A stretch of 64,000 nt of DNA from Schaalia vaccimaxillae DSM 15804 (GCF_000420425.1 NZ_ATUX01000010.1:1-64000), one strand, 5' to 3'; positions 32,820-43,493 are shown, counted from the stretch's first letter. Program-made: numbers and translations. The notes: generated by a model from the sequence alone, not told the origin.

Positions 32820-34364
32820 GTGGAGACCGACTCATTGACCCAAGCCTGGGCCCAGGCACTCGATTCCATCTCCACCACCGAATTAGGCCCAGCCGCCACA
32901 AACTACCTGCACCAGGCCAAACCTCTCGGCAATATTGAGGGGACGATTCTTCTGTCTGTTCCCAATGACTTCACCAAGTCCTGGCTGGAAAATCGTGCCT
33001 CGAATGAACTCACCGCAGCCTTGAGTGCCACCCTGGGGCGCACCATCCGTATTGCCATTACTGTCGACCCAACTCTGGCGGCCCAGACTGACGAATCCAA
33101 TGACTCAGTAGACTCCGATACTTCCAACTTGGCCAAAGCAACTCCTAGTCGAAGCGAAGACTTAGGCCATGACAGCACGGATCAAGCAGATCTTGACAAC
33201 CCCAGCAGCCAAGAGGGCAGCAGCGCACCTTCTGCAGCCGAGGTGGCCTCGCCCTCGTCGATGAGGACACCTAAGATGGGTGCACCCACGCTGATGACCT
33301 CGCCGAATTCTTCGGCCACGCACTTAAATGCCAAGTACACCTTTGACACCTTCGTTATTGGGCCGTCCAATCGCTTTGCTCATGCCGCGGCCTTCGCCGT
33401 ATCCGAAACCCCGGGGACGGCCTTTAATCCGCTATTCATCTACGGGGACTCGGGCCTGGGAAAAACCCACTTGCTGCACGCGATTGGGCACTATGCGCTG
33501 TCGCTGTACCCACACTTGAAGGTTCGCTACGTCAATTCCGAAGAATTCACCAACGAGTTCATTAACGCTATTCGTTTGAATAAGACGGATAACTCGCAGG
33601 TCGAGGCTTTCCACAGGCGATACCGCGAGCTCGACGTTTTGCTCATTGACGACATCCAGTTCATTGGGGACAAAGAGCAGACGGTTGAAGGTTTCTTCCA
33701 CACCTTCAACGCCCTATATGAGGGTGACAAGCAGATTGTCTTGACGTCGGATGTGGCGCCCAACAAGCTCAATGGTTTCGAGGATCGGATGCGTTCGCGC
33801 TTCGCGTCGGGACTGCTGGTCGACGTTCAACCGCCAGACCTTGAAACCCGTATCGCCATCTTGCAAAAGAAGGCGGCCACGGATTCCCTGGAGGTTTCAC
33901 CAGAGGTCCTGGAATACATTGCGTCGAGGATTTCGTCGAATATCCGTGAGCTTGAAGGCGCGCTGCTGCGCGTTGTGGCCTTTGCGAACCTGTCTCAGGA
34001 GCGCATCGACCTGCCGTTGGCAGAGATGATGCTCAAGGATTTCGTGTCTGATCCCAATGACCATGAGATCACTGTGCCGTTGATTATGGGTCAGTGCGCC
34101 CACTACTTCGGTGTGACGATTGAGCAGATGTCGAGTTCGGATCGTTCCCATGACGTGGTTGAGGCCCGACAGATCGCTATGTATCTGTGTCGTGAGCTCA
34201 CGGACTTGTCGCTGCCGAAGATCGGTTCGGCTTTTGACCGCGACCACACAACGGTGATGCATGCCAATAAGAAGATCACGTCGCTGATGAAAGAAAAGCG
34301 CGAGACCTTCAACCACGTCACCGAGTTGACCAACCGGATCAAGCAGAAGGCCCGCGAATCCTAA
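32820..34364 (+). CDS. dnaA: Chromosomal replication initiator DnaA
   Basis: A 514-aa AAA+ initiator that binds DnaA boxes and opens oriC. Domain I is at the N-terminus (AWAQALDSISTTELGPAATN), domain II is a Ser/Asp-rich linker (about 110-165), and domain III has Walker A YGDSGLGKTHLLHAIGHY, Walker B VLLIDDIQFIGDKEQT and sensor/arginine-finger blocks (RMRSRFASGLLVDVQPP). Domain IV carries the box-binding HTH signature FDRDHTTVMHANKKI. The GTG at 32820 with GGAGG 7 nt upstream gives the usual length; the frame open to 32643 crosses a DnaA box. It is the reference gene of the origin. Confidence 0.97.
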   Translation: METDSLTQAWAQALDSISTTELGPAATNYLHQAKPLGNIEGTILLSVPNDFTKSWLENRASNELTAALSATLGRTIRIAITVDPTLAAQTDESNDSVDSDTSNLAKATPSRSEDLGHDSTDQADLDNPSSQEGSSAPSAAEVASPSSMRTPKMGAPTLMTSPNSSATHLNAKYTFDTFVIGPSNRFAHAAAFAVSETPGTAFNPLFIYGDSGLGKTHLLHAIGHYALSLYPHLKVRYVNSEEFTNEFINAIRLNKTDNSQVEAFHRRYRELDVLLIDDIQFIGDKEQTVEGFFHTFNALYEGDKQIVLTSDVAPNKLNGFEDRMRSRFASGLLVDVQPPDLETRIAILQKKAATDSLEVSPEVLEYIASRISSNIRELEGALLRVVAFANLSQERIDLPLAEMMLKDFVSDPNDHEITVPLIMGQCAHYFGVTIEQMSSSDRSHDVVEARQIAMYLCRELTDLSLPKIGSAFDRDHTTVMHANKKITSLMKEKRETFNHVTELTNRIKQKARES

Positions 34365-34373
34365 TTTCTTTTT

Positions 34374-34450
34374 CTCGCCGAGAGCAGACCTTATGGTCGC
34401 TTTTCAGCGATTTTTGGCTGATTTTTGCGCATAAGGTCTGCTCTCGGCGG
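34374..34450. repeat. Dispersed palindromic repeat, copy C
   Basis: ctcgccgagagcagaccttatg (34374-34395) pairs with cataaggtctgctctcggcg (34430-34449). The inner sequence shares ggctga with copy A. It begins 9 nt after the dnaA stop and could act as its terminator, though no U-run follows. Confidence 0.85.
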
Positions 34451-34740
34451 AGGGGGCGGTGGGGATTGCACAGTTGGTGTGGACGAGGTCGTGGATGGCG
34501 ATGGGTTTGTTGTTGATCGAGGACGAGCATCTGTGGATGATTGATCAGCTTCGAACATGTCATTCACAGGATGTCCTAGCGGATCCACAGCTTTGGACCC
34601 ATGATCATCCACTGGCTAACTCCTTGTAATTACAAGAAAAAAGAGGGTTCTTAACAGAATCCACACACCTGATGATGATGGTGAATTTCAAGAAATCAGA
34701 ATTTTTTGTTGTTCGCCCCCACATCACAGGTGCGTCTAAC
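34451..34740. other. Candidate oriC, dnaA-dnaN gap
   Basis: In most Actinobacteria oriC lies here. The stretch has DnaA-box near matches (tgtggatga 34532, ggatccaca 34581, tcatccact 34605). These are followed by an A/T-rich part around 34620-34715 that could unwind. There is also a second ttgtaattacaa palindrome (34624-34635). No ORF is convincing. The upstream cluster at 32512-32666 has better boxes, so the exact origin is open. Confidence 0.5.
34624..34635. repeat. 12-bp palindrome ttgtaattacaa, copy 2
   Basis: Identical to the palindrome at 32627-32638, here extended to 14 bp (cttgtaattacaag), next to the A/T-rich part of the dnaA-dnaN gap. Confidence 0.6.
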
Positions 34741-34809
34741 ACTTAGCCTTGAAGCCCCCTGAGTGGGTAGAGTGGTGCAGTATTCGTCTGTCATCAACCG
34801 GAGGCCGGC

Positions 34810-35946
34810 ATGAAGTTCACTGTCGCACGCGACGTCCTCGCCGAGGCCGTATCTTGGACCGCTCGGGCATTGCCCATTCGCCCCGCAAGCCCAATTCTTG
34901 CTGGCGTCAGGATCCACGCCGAGCAAGAAGAACTCACCCTGTCCTCCTTCGACTACGAGGTGTCTGCGAATTCGCAGATTCCCGCAACAGTTGAAACCCC
35001 CGGTGAAGTCCTGGTGTCGGGTCGCCTGCTGGCTGACATTTCGAAGTCTTTGCCCAACAAGCCGGTGACCGTTGAGCTCGACGGACAAAAGGTCAACCTG
35101 GTGTGTGGCACTTCCCGCTTCTCCCTGGCTGTCATGCCTCTGGACGAGTACCCGCTGTTACCGACCCAGCCGCAAAACGCTGGTGCTGTCGATTCCCAGG
35201 TCCTGTCCCAGGCGATTGCTCAGGTGTCGATTGCTGCTTCGCGTGATGACACGCTGCCGCTGCTGACCGGTGTGCGCATCGAAATCGAAGGCTCACACAT
35301 GACACTGCTGGCCACCGACCGCTACCGCCTGGCTATGCGCGAACTGGACTGGGAGCCCACCGATCCGGCTGCTGAAGAAATCGCGTTGGTCAAGGCCCGC
35401 ATCCTCCAGGACGTCGCCAAGTCAATGACGTTGGGCGCCAAAGTTGAGCTCGGTCTTGCAGGTGAGGCCCAGCCTGGTGCCTCCTCGCTCATTGGTTTTT
35501 CCGCCCAGGGACGCCGCACCACCTCGACTCTGATGGACGGCGACTACCCGCCGGTGCGTCGCCTCTTCCCCGATTCGACGCCGATTCAGGCCGTTGTTGA
35601 CCGTCATGCGCTGCTCGAAGCGGTCAAGCGTATGTCCCTGGTGGCAGAACGTAAGACCTCCGTGCGTTTGGCTTTCTCCGAAGGCCAGCTGGTGCTCGAG
35701 GCTGGCCAGGGCGACAATGCTCAGGCTTCTGAAGCCCTCGAAGCAACCCTGACGGGTGAGGACATTGCCACCGCGTTCAACCCGCAGTTCCTCATCGACG
35801 GCCTGTCCGTCATGGACACGGACTATGTGCGTTTCGGTTTCACCCACCCGACTAAGCCCGCCGTTATGACGGGGCAGAAGAAAGCTGACGAGGGCGAGAT
35901 CACCCAGTTCCGCTACCTGCTGATGCCCATCCGCTTCGGAATCTGA
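34810..35946 (+). CDS. dnaN: DNA polymerase III subunit beta (sliding clamp)
   Basis: A 378-aa ring-forming processivity clamp. MKFTVARDVLAEAVSWTARA begins domain 1, LPLLTGVRIEIEGSHMTLLA marks domain 2, and domain 3 ends in the conserved YLLMPIRFGI. It tethers Pol III and many repair proteins to DNA. Length and both termini are standard. It follows the dnaA-dnaN gap and is 7 nt before recF. Confidence 0.96.
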   Translation: MKFTVARDVLAEAVSWTARALPIRPASPILAGVRIHAEQEELTLSSFDYEVSANSQIPATVETPGEVLVSGRLLADISKSLPNKPVTVELDGQKVNLVCGTSRFSLAVMPLDEYPLLPTQPQNAGAVDSQVLSQAIAQVSIAASRDDTLPLLTGVRIEIEGSHMTLLATDRYRLAMRELDWEPTDPAAEEIALVKARILQDVAKSMTLGAKVELGLAGEAQPGASSLIGFSAQGRRTTSTLMDGDYPPVRRLFPDSTPIQAVVDRHALLEAVKRMSLVAERKTSVRLAFSEGQLVLEAGQGDNAQASEALEATLTGEDIATAFNPQFLIDGLSVMDTDYVRFGFTHPTKPAVMTGQKKADEGEITQFRYLLMPIRFGI

Positions 35947-35953
35947 GTTCAAA

Positions 35954-37144
35954 GTGCGCGTCTCTCACGTCGCGCTCGATGATTTCCGGTCGTGGCGCAC
36001 AGGGGTAGTTGAGTTCGCGGCCGGGCCAACCGTCTTACTGGGGGCCAACGGCCAAGGCAAGACGAATCTGGTTGAGGCCATCGCCTACCTGTCGACCTTT
36101 TCTAGCCACCGGGTGGCGGCCGAGGGCGCGCTGGTGCGTATCCCCTTGGATCGTGAAGAAGAAGTACCGGGTGGGGCAGTGGTTCGGGTGCGCTTGGTGT
36201 CCCACGAGGGGCGCGAGCAGGTTCTTGAGCTTGAAATTGTGCGCGGCAAAGCCAATCGTGCGCGCATTAATCGCACCCAGGTCAAGCCCCGCGAGATCGT
36301 GGGTTTGGTTAAGACTGTGGTGTTTGCACCCGAGGATTTGCAGTTGGTTCGGGGTGAGCCCGGGGTTCGCAGGCACTTCCTGGATGAGTTGGCGATCCAG
36401 CTGCATCCTCTTTTTGTCGGCGTGAAGTCGGACTTTGAGAGGGTTGCCCGCCAGCGGGCCGCGTTAATGAAACAGGCTCAGGCCAGGTCGCGCCGAGGCG
36501 AATCCGCAGACCTTTCAACGCTGAGTGTGTGGGACGTGCAATTTTCGCAGTTGTCAGCCAAGGTGACGGCCGCCCGCATGGAGGTGGTGCGCCTTTTGCA
36601 GGGGCCATCTTCGAAAGCCTATGACGATGTGGCGGATTCACCCCGGTCAATGTCAATGTCTTTTGATGCGTCGATTGATCGCACGATCGGTACGGATCCT
36701 GATGTGCCTGAAAGCGGTGACCTTGAAGATATTGAAGCTCAGACCGCCAGGTTGTTGGCGGCGCTGGAATCTGTGCGCGAGCGCGAAATTGAACGCGGCG
36801 TGAACCTGGTAGGAGCTCACCGCGACGATCTGTTCCTAGAATTGGGACACATGCCGGTCAAGGGTTACGCCAGCCACGGCGAGTCTTGGTCGGTGGCCTT
36901 GGCTTTGCGCCTGGGGTCTTTTGACATCCTCACCGAAGATGACGAAACCCCGATTCTGATTTTGGACGACGTGTTCGCCGAGTTGGATTCCAACCGCCGC
37001 AAGGGTTTGGCGAGGCTCGCCTCGCGGGCTGACCAGGTGTTGATTACTGCGGCTGTGGCCGAGGACGTGCCCGAATCCTTAAAGGCGACGATTATTCCGA
37101 TCCGCTGGGACGCCGAAGCGGGCACGGTGATTGACGATGAATGA
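35954..37144 (+). CDS. recF: DNA replication/repair protein RecF
   Basis: A 396-aa SMC-like ATPase that helps load RecA at gaps. Walker A is LLGANGQGKTNLVEAIAYLS; KTVVFAPEDLQLVRGEPGVR is the RecF block; the signature/Walker B part is ILILDDVFAELDSNRRKGLA. The start is a GTG right after the dnaN stop. The 3' end overlaps the DUF721 gene by 8 nt. Confidence 0.95.
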   Translation: MRVSHVALDDFRSWRTGVVEFAAGPTVLLGANGQGKTNLVEAIAYLSTFSSHRVAAEGALVRIPLDREEEVPGGAVVRVRLVSHEGREQVLELEIVRGKANRARINRTQVKPREIVGLVKTVVFAPEDLQLVRGEPGVRRHFLDELAIQLHPLFVGVKSDFERVARQRAALMKQAQARSRRGESADLSTLSVWDVQFSQLSAKVTAARMEVVRLLQGPSSKAYDDVADSPRSMSMSFDASIDRTIGTDPDVPESGDLEDIEAQTARLLAALESVREREIERGVNLVGAHRDDLFLELGHMPVKGYASHGESWSVALALRLGSFDILTEDDETPILILDDVFAELDSNRRKGLARLASRADQVLITAAVAEDVPESLKATIIPIRWDAEAGTVIDDE

Positions 37145-37976
37145 ACTATTCGCGCACGACCAGGGAACCGCTGACTCCGAAATTTTAGGGGGCAACGATT
37201 CGAGTGCCTTCTCCGATTCGCGAATGAGCGACAGTGCGGACGTCACCACTGATCCGCCTTCTAGTGAAGGTGACGAGGTCGAAGAGTTTGCCGCACGCGC
37301 CCTCGAACGTGCCCAACGCACCGCCAGATCCCAGGGTTACATCCGCACGAAGTTGCCGAGTTGGGAACTGGGGGATGAGCCTCGCAAAGCAGGGCGCATC
37401 GATGGGGCGTCGGAGTGGGCGGCCGTTGAGGCGGGTGCCTCGTCTGCTTTCCAAAGCGAAACCGACGATCTTTCAACACGGTCGAAACAGGCCGACAGCG
37501 ATTTTGGTGATGCGGACAGCGTTGACCCCGAAGGGGATTTGTCTGCCCTCAAACCCGTGGTGTCGCGTTCTGGGGCGTCCTGGGTCAAGGCTCCCGGTAT
37601 GGCGGCGATGCGCTTGCAATATCGGCGTACGCGCTCACTTGGTGCCATGTTGAAGCGCACGATCCGCGTCAACCAGTGGGATACGCCCACGCGAATGGGG
37701 TCGATTATGGCCAAGTGGCCCCAGATCGTGGGTGAGACTGTGGCCGAGCATTGCGCGGTGGAAACTTTCGAGGACCACAAGCTCATTGTTAGGTGTTCGT
37801 CGACGGCGTGGGCTAAGCAAATGCAGTTGCTGTTGCCCACGGTTGAGAGGCGAATTGCCGAGGAGGTGGGCGCGGGTGTGGTGCGTCAGGTGATTGTGCG
37901 TGGGCCGGTGGCGCCCTCGTGGAAGAAGGGGCCTTTGTCGGTGCCTGGGAGGGGCCCGCGCGACACCTACGGGTAA
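37137..37976 (+). CDS. DUF721 (DciA-like) protein
   Basis: A 279-aa protein with the DUF721 domain at its C-terminal end: KWPQIVGETVAEHCAVETFED and LIVRCSSTAWAKQMQLLLPT. Related DciA proteins help load the replicative helicase DnaB in bacteria without DnaC; the Streptomyces/Mycobacterium counterpart sits at the same place between recF and gyrB. The N-terminal 165 residues are acidic and probably disordered (SDSRMSDSADVTTDPPSSEG). The ATG at 37137 lies in recF; a TTG 6 nt earlier is less likely. Confidence 0.88.
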   Translation: MNELFAHDQGTADSEILGGNDSSAFSDSRMSDSADVTTDPPSSEGDEVEEFAARALERAQRTARSQGYIRTKLPSWELGDEPRKAGRIDGASEWAAVEAGASSAFQSETDDLSTRSKQADSDFGDADSVDPEGDLSALKPVVSRSGASWVKAPGMAAMRLQYRRTRSLGAMLKRTIRVNQWDTPTRMGSIMAKWPQIVGETVAEHCAVETFEDHKLIVRCSSTAWAKQMQLLLPTVERRIAEEVGAGVVRQVIVRGPVAPSWKKGPLSVPGRGPRDTYG

Positions 37977-38103
37977 GCGGTTTTGGTGATTGTTGTGCCC
38001 CAGGTGGAGTGTGACTGGTCACAGCCATGTTTGTGCAGGTCAAAATATGTTTGGTGAATGTGGCCTTTGGATGATCTTGACCTGGAACAGGGTCCTTTTT
38101 TGG

Positions 38104-38109
38104 TAGAAT
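38104..38109 (+). promoter_or_regulatory. Possible gyrB -10 element
   Basis: TAGAAT 55 nt before the gyrB GTG is a good -10. The nearest TTGACC (38077-38082) is 21 nt away, which is too far for a standard promoter, so the assignment is weak. Confidence 0.3.
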
Positions 38110-38163
38110 AGCCAAGGTTTAATGTCGAATTTTCAAGCATTCGACTCATGCGAGGGGAGCCAC

Positions 38164-40191
38164 GTGGCTGACAACGAGAAGACCGCCGACGGAGCGCAAG
38201 GATACGGCGCATCCGACATCACCGTCCTCGAAGGCCTGGAAGCGGTGCGTAAGCGCCCAGGCATGTACATCGGATCAACGGGGGAGCGCGGTCTACACCA
38301 CCTGGTCTATGAGGTCGTCGACAACTCCGTTGACGAAGCTCTAGCCGGATACGCCGACCACATTGAGGTCACCATCCTTGAAGACGGCGGCCTGCGAGTT
38401 GTCGACAACGGCCGAGGCATTCCGGTGGACGAACACCCCACCGAGCACAAGCCCACCGTTGAGGTCGTCATGACAATCCTGCACGCCGGCGGCAAGTTCG
38501 GCGGCGGCGGATATGCCGTTTCTGGTGGCCTGCACGGCGTGGGTATTTCCGTCGTCAACGCCCTATCCACCCGAGTTGACACCGTTATTCGCCGCCAGGG
38601 ATATGCGTGGCGCATGTCTTTTGCTAACGGCGGCACCCCCATCACCGAGTTGGTGCGCGGCGAAGAAACAGAAGAGACGGGCACCACCCAAACCTTCTAC
38701 CCGGACCCGTCGATCTTTGAAACCGTAGAGTTCGACTTTGAAACCCTGCGCACCCGCTTCCAGCAGATGGCCTTCCTCAATAAGGGCCTGCGCATCACCT
38801 TGACCGATGAGCGTTCCAGCGCCGTCGACGAGGGCGACGAAGTGACCGGCGACGAAATGGGGACCGCTGACGATCCGATTCCAGGCCGCCGCCAAGTGTC
38901 CTACATGTACGAGCACGGCCTGCGCGACTACGTCGAATACTTGGATTCGGCAAAGAAGATCGAGACGATCAACAACGAGATCATTGACTTCGAATCTGAG
39001 AACGCCGAAGGCACGATGAGCGTTGAGATCGCTATGCAGTGGACGACCTCGTACTCGTCCTCGGTGCACACCTTCGCCAACACGATTAACACCACCGAAG
39101 GCGGTATGCACGAAGAGGGGTTCCGTACCGCGCTGACCACCATCGTTAACCGCTATGGGCGCGACAAGGGCCTCATTAAAGACAAGGATGACAACCTCAC
39201 CGGCGACGATGTGCGCGAAGGTTTGACGGCTGTGATCTCCATTAAGCTCACCGAACCCCAGTTCGAAGGCCAGACCAAGACGAAGCTGGGTAACACTGAG
39301 GCCCGTACTTTCGTCCAGCAGCAGGTGTACTCCCAGCTCACCGACTGGTTCGACGCTCACCCTGCTGACGCCAAAGCGATCATTGCCAAGGGCCAGGCCG
39401 CTCAGGCTGCTCGTGTGGCAGCACGTAAGGCCCGCGAAGCCACCCGCCGCAAGGGCGTCCTCGAATCAGCGTCCATGCCGGGCAAGCTGCGCGACTGCTC
39501 TAGTCGCAAAGCTGAGGACTGCGAAATCTTCATTGTCGAGGGCGACTCGGCAGGCGGTTCGGCTGTGGGCGGGCGCGACCCCGAACACCAGGCGATCATG
39601 CCGATCCGAGGCAAGATCCTCAACGTGGAAAAGGCTCGCCTGGACCGGGCACTGTCCTCAGACACCATCCGATCCCTCATCACCGCTTTTGGTACGGGAA
39701 TTGGTGAAGACTTCGACTTGGACAAGCTGCGTTACGGCAAGATCATCCTCATGGCTGATGCCGACGTTGACGGCCAGCACATTGCCACGCTGCTGCTGAC
39801 ACTGCTGTTCCGCTACATGCGTCCCCTCATCGAACACGGTCACACCTACATTGCGATGCCACCCTTGTACCGCATTAAGTGGACGAACGCCGAACACCAA
39901 TTCGCCTACTCGGACAAGGAACGCGACGAGTTGCTCGAAGCGGGATTTGCGGCAAACCACCGCCTGCCCAAGGAAGGTGGCATCCAGCGTTACAAGGGTC
40001 TGGGCGAAATGAATGACCATGAGCTGTGGGAAACCACTATGGACCCAGCCCAACGCATCCTCAAACAGGTGACTTTGGACGAGGCCGCGGACGCGGACGA
40101 AACCTTCACCATCCTCATGGGCGACGACGTCGATAGGCGCCGCAGCTTCATTCAGCGCAACGCCTCAGACGTGCGCTTCCTCGACATCTGA
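38164..40191 (+). CDS. gyrB: DNA gyrase subunit B
   Basis: The 675-aa ATPase subunit of DNA gyrase. GHKL ATPase motifs: [73 protein letters not shown] and [17 protein letters not shown]. The tail has [20 protein letters not shown]. Subunits A2B2 introduce negative supercoils. The GTG at 38164 follows GAGGGGAG and gives [10 protein letters not shown] as N-terminus; a 14-codon extension to 38122 is possible but lacks a site. gyrA follows after 67 nt. Confidence 0.97.
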   Translation: MADNEKTADGAQGYGASDITVLEGLEAVRKRPGMYIGSTGERGLHHLVYEVVDNSVDEALAGYADHIEVTILEDGGLRVVDNGRGIPVDEHPTEHKPTVEVVMTILHAGGKFGGGGYAVSGGLHGVGISVVNALSTRVDTVIRRQGYAWRMSFANGGTPITELVRGEETEETGTTQTFYPDPSIFETVEFDFETLRTRFQQMAFLNKGLRITLTDERSSAVDEGDEVTGDEMGTADDPIPGRRQVSYMYEHGLRDYVEYLDSAKKIETINNEIIDFESENAEGTMSVEIAMQWTTSYSSSVHTFANTINTTEGGMHEEGFRTALTTIVNRYGRDKGLIKDKDDNLTGDDVREGLTAVISIKLTEPQFEGQTKTKLGNTEARTFVQQQVYSQLTDWFDAHPADAKAIIAKGQAAQAARVAARKAREATRRKGVLESASMPGKLRDCSSRKAEDCEIFIVEGDSAGGSAVGGRDPEHQAIMPIRGKILNVEKARLDRALSSDTIRSLITAFGTGIGEDFDLDKLRYGKIILMADADVDGQHIATLLLTLLFRYMRPLIEHGHTYIAMPPLYRIKWTNAEHQFAYSDKERDELLEAGFAANHRLPKEGGIQRYKGLGEMNDHELWETTMDPAQRILKQVTLDEAADADETFTILMGDDVDRRRSFIQRNASDVRFLDI

Positions 40192-40258
40192 CCCTAGCGG
40201 GTGCCCGGGCCGCTTGCCGGCCCCGACCTCGTGAATTGAAACGAACCGAAGGACACAC

Positions 40259-42937
40259 GTGAGCGACGAGCAGAACACCGGGACCGAAGAGGTCGCCTAC
40301 GACCGCGTCAAGCAGGTCGACCTGCAAAAGGAGATGCAGCGCTCCTACCTTGACTATGCGATGAGCGTCATCGTTGGGCGCGCGCTGCCCGACGTACGCG
40401 ACGGACTTAAGCCCGTGCACAGGCGCGTCATGTATGCCATGTACGACGGCGGCTACCGCCCGACCTCGTCCTTCTCGAAGTCGTCGCGTGTCGTTGGCGA
40501 AGTCATGGGTAACTACCACCCGCATGGCGACGCCGCCATTTACGACGCGTTGGCGCGCCTGGTGCAGTGGTGGTCGCTGCGCTACCCGCTGGTGGCCGGC
40601 CAGGGAAACTTTGGTACTCCCGGCAACCTGGGGCCTGCGGCTCCGCGTTACACCGAGTGCAAGATGGCGCCGCTGGCCATGGAAATGGTGCGCGACATTG
40701 ACGAAGAATCCGTCGACTTCCAAGACAACTACGACGGTCGCAACCAAGAGCCCACCATTTTGCCGGCTCGTTTCCCCAACCTGTTGGTCAACGGGTCTGA
40801 GGGTATTGCCGTGGGTATGGCCACTCGCATCCCGCCGCACAACCTGCGTGAAGTTGCCCAGGGCGCCCAGTGGTACTTGGATAATCCGGAAGCCAGTCGC
40901 GAAGAACTGCTCGAAGCGCTGCTCAAGATCATTCCCGGGCCGGACTTCCCCACGGGAGCCACCATTTTGGGCCGCAAGGGGATCGAGGACGCGTATCGTA
41001 CGGGCCGCGGATCCATCACCCAGCGCGCGGTGGTCAGTGTTGAAGAACTTCAAGGGCGCCAGTGCCTGGTGGTCACCGAACTGCCCTACCAGGTCAACCC
41101 CGACAATCTGGCTGACAAGATTGCTCAGCTGGTGCGCGACGGCCAGATCAGCGGCATTGCTGATATTCGCGATGAGACGTCGGGCCGTACCGGCCAGCGC
41201 CTGGTCATTGTGCTCAAGCGTGATGCCGTGGCCAAGGTGGTGCTCAATAACCTGTATAAGCGCACCAGTTTGCAGGAGAACTTCTCGGCCAACATGCTGG
41301 CCCTGGTTGATGGGGTGCCGCGCACCCTGTCCATTGATGGTTTCATCCGCCACTGGGTCAACCACCAGATTGACGTCATTGTGCGTCGCACCAAGTTCCG
41401 CCTGCGCAAAGCCCAGGAGCGCCTCCACATTCTGGAGGGCTACCTCAAGGCTTTGGACATGTTGGACGAAGTCATTGCTTTGATCCGCCGCTCGCCCACA
41501 GTGGACGAGGCGCGCCGCGGCTTGATGGAGCTGCTGGGTGTTGACGAGATCCAAGCTGATGCGATCCTGGCTTTGCAGTTGCGCCGTTTGGCCGCCCTCG
41601 AACGTCAAAAGATTATGGATGAGCACGCTGAACTCACTGCGCGCGTCACTGATCTCAAAGACATCATCGCCACCCCTGCTCGCCAGCGCGAGATTATCTC
41701 CACGGAGCTAGGCGAAATCGTTGACAAGTATGGCGATGAGCGCCGCACCGCCATCGTTCCTTTCGAGGGGGAAATGTCCATGGAGGACCTGATCCCCGAA
41801 GAGGACGTGGTTGTCACCATTACGCGCGACGGTTTTGCTAAGCGCACCCGCACCGACAACTACCGTTCTCAAAAGCGTGGCGGCAAGGGCGTGCGCGGCA
41901 CTCAGTTGCGCGACGACGACGTGGTGGAACACTTCTTTGTCACGACCACGCACCACTGGCTGCTGTTCTTTACGAACCTGGGTCGCGTCTACCGGGCTAA
42001 GGGCTATGAGATTCCCGAGGGTGGCCGCGATGCGAAGGGCCAACACGTGGCCAACCTGCTGGCTTTCCAGCCGGATGAACATATTGCGTCCGTGTTTGCT
42101 ATCCGTGACTATGACGACGCCGACTACTTGGTGTTGGCGACCAAGTCCGGTCTGGTCAAGAAGACGCCGCTCAACCTGTATAAGTCGGCGCGCACCGGCG
42201 GCATTATTGCTGTGAACTTGCGCGAAGATGAGAAGGGGAACCCGGACGAGTTGGTGTCGGCTGCGGTCATTAACGCCGATCAGGACCTGCTGCTGGTGTC
42301 GCGTGACGGCCAGGCCGTTCGCTTTAACGCCACCGATGAGCAGCTGCGCCCGATGGGCCGGTCTGCGTCGGGTGTGCGCGGCATGAAGCTGCGTGGCGAC
42401 GATGAGCTCTTGTCCATGGTGGTGCCGCGTGAAGACACGGACCTGCTGATTGTCACCGAGTCCGGTTACGCTAAGCGCACGCCGGTAGGCGAGTATCCGA
42501 CGAAGTCGCGCGGCACGATGGGTGTGCGTGTGGGCAAACTGGTTGACGAGCGTGGTGGCCTGGTGGGTGCCCTGGTGGTTGAGCCCAACGAGGACGTCAT
42601 GGTGATTACCGAGTCCGGCAAGCTTGTTCAGGTCAATGCTTCGGATGTTCGGCCCACTGCCCGTAACACCATGGGCGTGATCTTTGCTCGCCCTGATGAA
42701 GATGACCGCATTATTGCGATTACTCCCAACCCGGATCATGAGGACGAAGAGTCTGAGGATCAGTTGGCGGGTTCTGATGCGGATGGCGCAACCGGCTCGC
42801 AGGTAAGCGATTCTGACGCCGCCGGTGAAGGTCAGGACAGCGCAAACGAGGGCGACCTCGTGGCGAATGCTGACGAAAACGGCGGAGAAGCGGTAGCGTC
42901 TGAGGCAAGCGATATCGAGAAGGGTGACGACGAATGA
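40259..42937 (+). CDS. gyrA: DNA gyrase subunit A
   Basis: An 892-aa DNA-cleaving subunit. [20 protein letters not shown] begins the breakage-reunion domain; the quinolone-pocket region reads [19 protein letters not shown], with Ala where E. coli has Ser83, as in mycobacteria. The catalytic Tyr is in APRYTECKM. The GyrA box [11 protein letters not shown] in the C-terminal beta-pinwheel shows it is gyrase rather than topoisomerase IV. After the last blade an acidic tail of about 75 residues (rich in Glu, Asp, Ser, Ala) extends the protein, longer than usual. The start is a GTG; the end overlaps the DUF3566 gene by 4 nt. Confidence 0.97.
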   Translation: MSDEQNTGTEEVAYDRVKQVDLQKEMQRSYLDYAMSVIVGRALPDVRDGLKPVHRRVMYAMYDGGYRPTSSFSKSSRVVGEVMGNYHPHGDAAIYDALARLVQWWSLRYPLVAGQGNFGTPGNLGPAAPRYTECKMAPLAMEMVRDIDEESVDFQDNYDGRNQEPTILPARFPNLLVNGSEGIAVGMATRIPPHNLREVAQGAQWYLDNPEASREELLEALLKIIPGPDFPTGATILGRKGIEDAYRTGRGSITQRAVVSVEELQGRQCLVVTELPYQVNPDNLADKIAQLVRDGQISGIADIRDETSGRTGQRLVIVLKRDAVAKVVLNNLYKRTSLQENFSANMLALVDGVPRTLSIDGFIRHWVNHQIDVIVRRTKFRLRKAQERLHILEGYLKALDMLDEVIALIRRSPTVDEARRGLMELLGVDEIQADAILALQLRRLAALERQKIMDEHAELTARVTDLKDIIATPARQREIISTELGEIVDKYGDERRTAIVPFEGEMSMEDLIPEEDVVVTITRDGFAKRTRTDNYRSQKRGGKGVRGTQLRDDDVVEHFFVTTTHHWLLFFTNLGRVYRAKGYEIPEGGRDAKGQHVANLLAFQPDEHIASVFAIRDYDDADYLVLATKSGLVKKTPLNLYKSARTGGIIAVNLREDEKGNPDELVSAAVINADQDLLLVSRDGQAVRFNATDEQLRPMGRSASGVRGMKLRGDDELLSMVVPREDTDLLIVTESGYAKRTPVGEYPTKSRGTMGVRVGKLVDERGGLVGALVVEPNEDVMVITESGKLVQVNASDVRPTARNTMGVIFARPDEDDRIIAITPNPDHEDEESEDQLAGSDADGATGSQVSDSDAAGEGQDSANEGDLVANADENGGEAVASEASDIEKGDDE

Positions 42938-43329
42938 GTGACCAGCTGAGCTCCGGCTCCAATACTGACGCTCCCCGCAGGGTTGACCTGGCGATTGCGC
43001 GGATCGATGCGTGGACCGTCCTGAAGGTGTCATTCTTGCTGTCTGTGGCCCTGGGAATCGCCATGGTCGTGAGTACGGTGGCGCTGTGGCTGATGGTGGA
43101 CGGCATGCACGTGTTCTCTGCGATCGAGGACTTCCTGGTCAAGATCGGCGCCGAACAGTTCACCAAGCTGCTGGACTACGTGCGCCTGCCGCGAGTCTTT
43201 GCCTACTCGATCATTACAGCGATCGCCAACGTTGTGCTGATGACTGCGCTGTCCACCCTGGGTGCGATGCTCTACAACGTTATTGCATCGCTGGTGGGTG
43301 GCATCAAGATTTCCTTGATGGACGAGTGA
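42934..43329 (+). CDS. DUF3566 membrane protein
   Basis: A 131-aa protein found downstream of gyrA throughout Actinobacteria. After a short polar N-terminus, two transmembrane helices are seen: [20 protein letters not shown] and [20 protein letters not shown], the latter leading into [20 protein letters not shown] at the end, the conserved DUF3566 part. Function unknown; the Mycobacterium CwsA neighbourhood has the same synteny. Coupled to gyrA by an ATGA overlap. Confidence 0.9.
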   Translation: MSDQLSSGSNTDAPRRVDLAIARIDAWTVLKVSFLLSVALGIAMVVSTVALWLMVDGMHVFSAIEDFLVKIGAEQFTKLLDYVRLPRVFAYSIITAIANVVLMTALSTLGAMLYNVIASLVGGIKISLMDE

Positions 43330-43435
43330 CTTTCTAATTGGGCCGGGTGGGTGTTGGACTGGTGGCGGGCGAGGGTCTGAGTGTGGTTGGACCTGAGCTT
43401 GCTGGACATCGTGTCTGACGTCACCCGGCTCAGTT

Positions 43436-43464
43436 TTGTCCACGTCGGGCCGCACATGTACGAT
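43436..43464 (+). promoter_or_regulatory. Probable tRNA-Ile promoter
   Basis: TTGTCC (43436-43441) and TACGAT (43459-43464) with a 17-nt spacer, about 30 nt before the tRNA. Confidence 0.5.
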
Positions 43465-43493
43465 AATTCGGTGCCCTTCGGGGGACGCAGATT

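Noticed and set aside
38077-38109. TTGACC/TAGAAT as a standard gyrB promoter
   Set aside because: The 21-nt spacing is too long, so only the -10 is listed with low confidence.
38563-39360. 265-aa open frame on the minus strand
   Set aside because: Antisense to gyrB.
40148-41626. 492-aa open frame on the minus strand
   Set aside because: Antisense to gyrA, no recognisable domain.
41708-43033. 441-aa open frame on the minus strand
   Set aside because: Antisense to gyrA and DUF3566; low-complexity Arg/His-rich translation.
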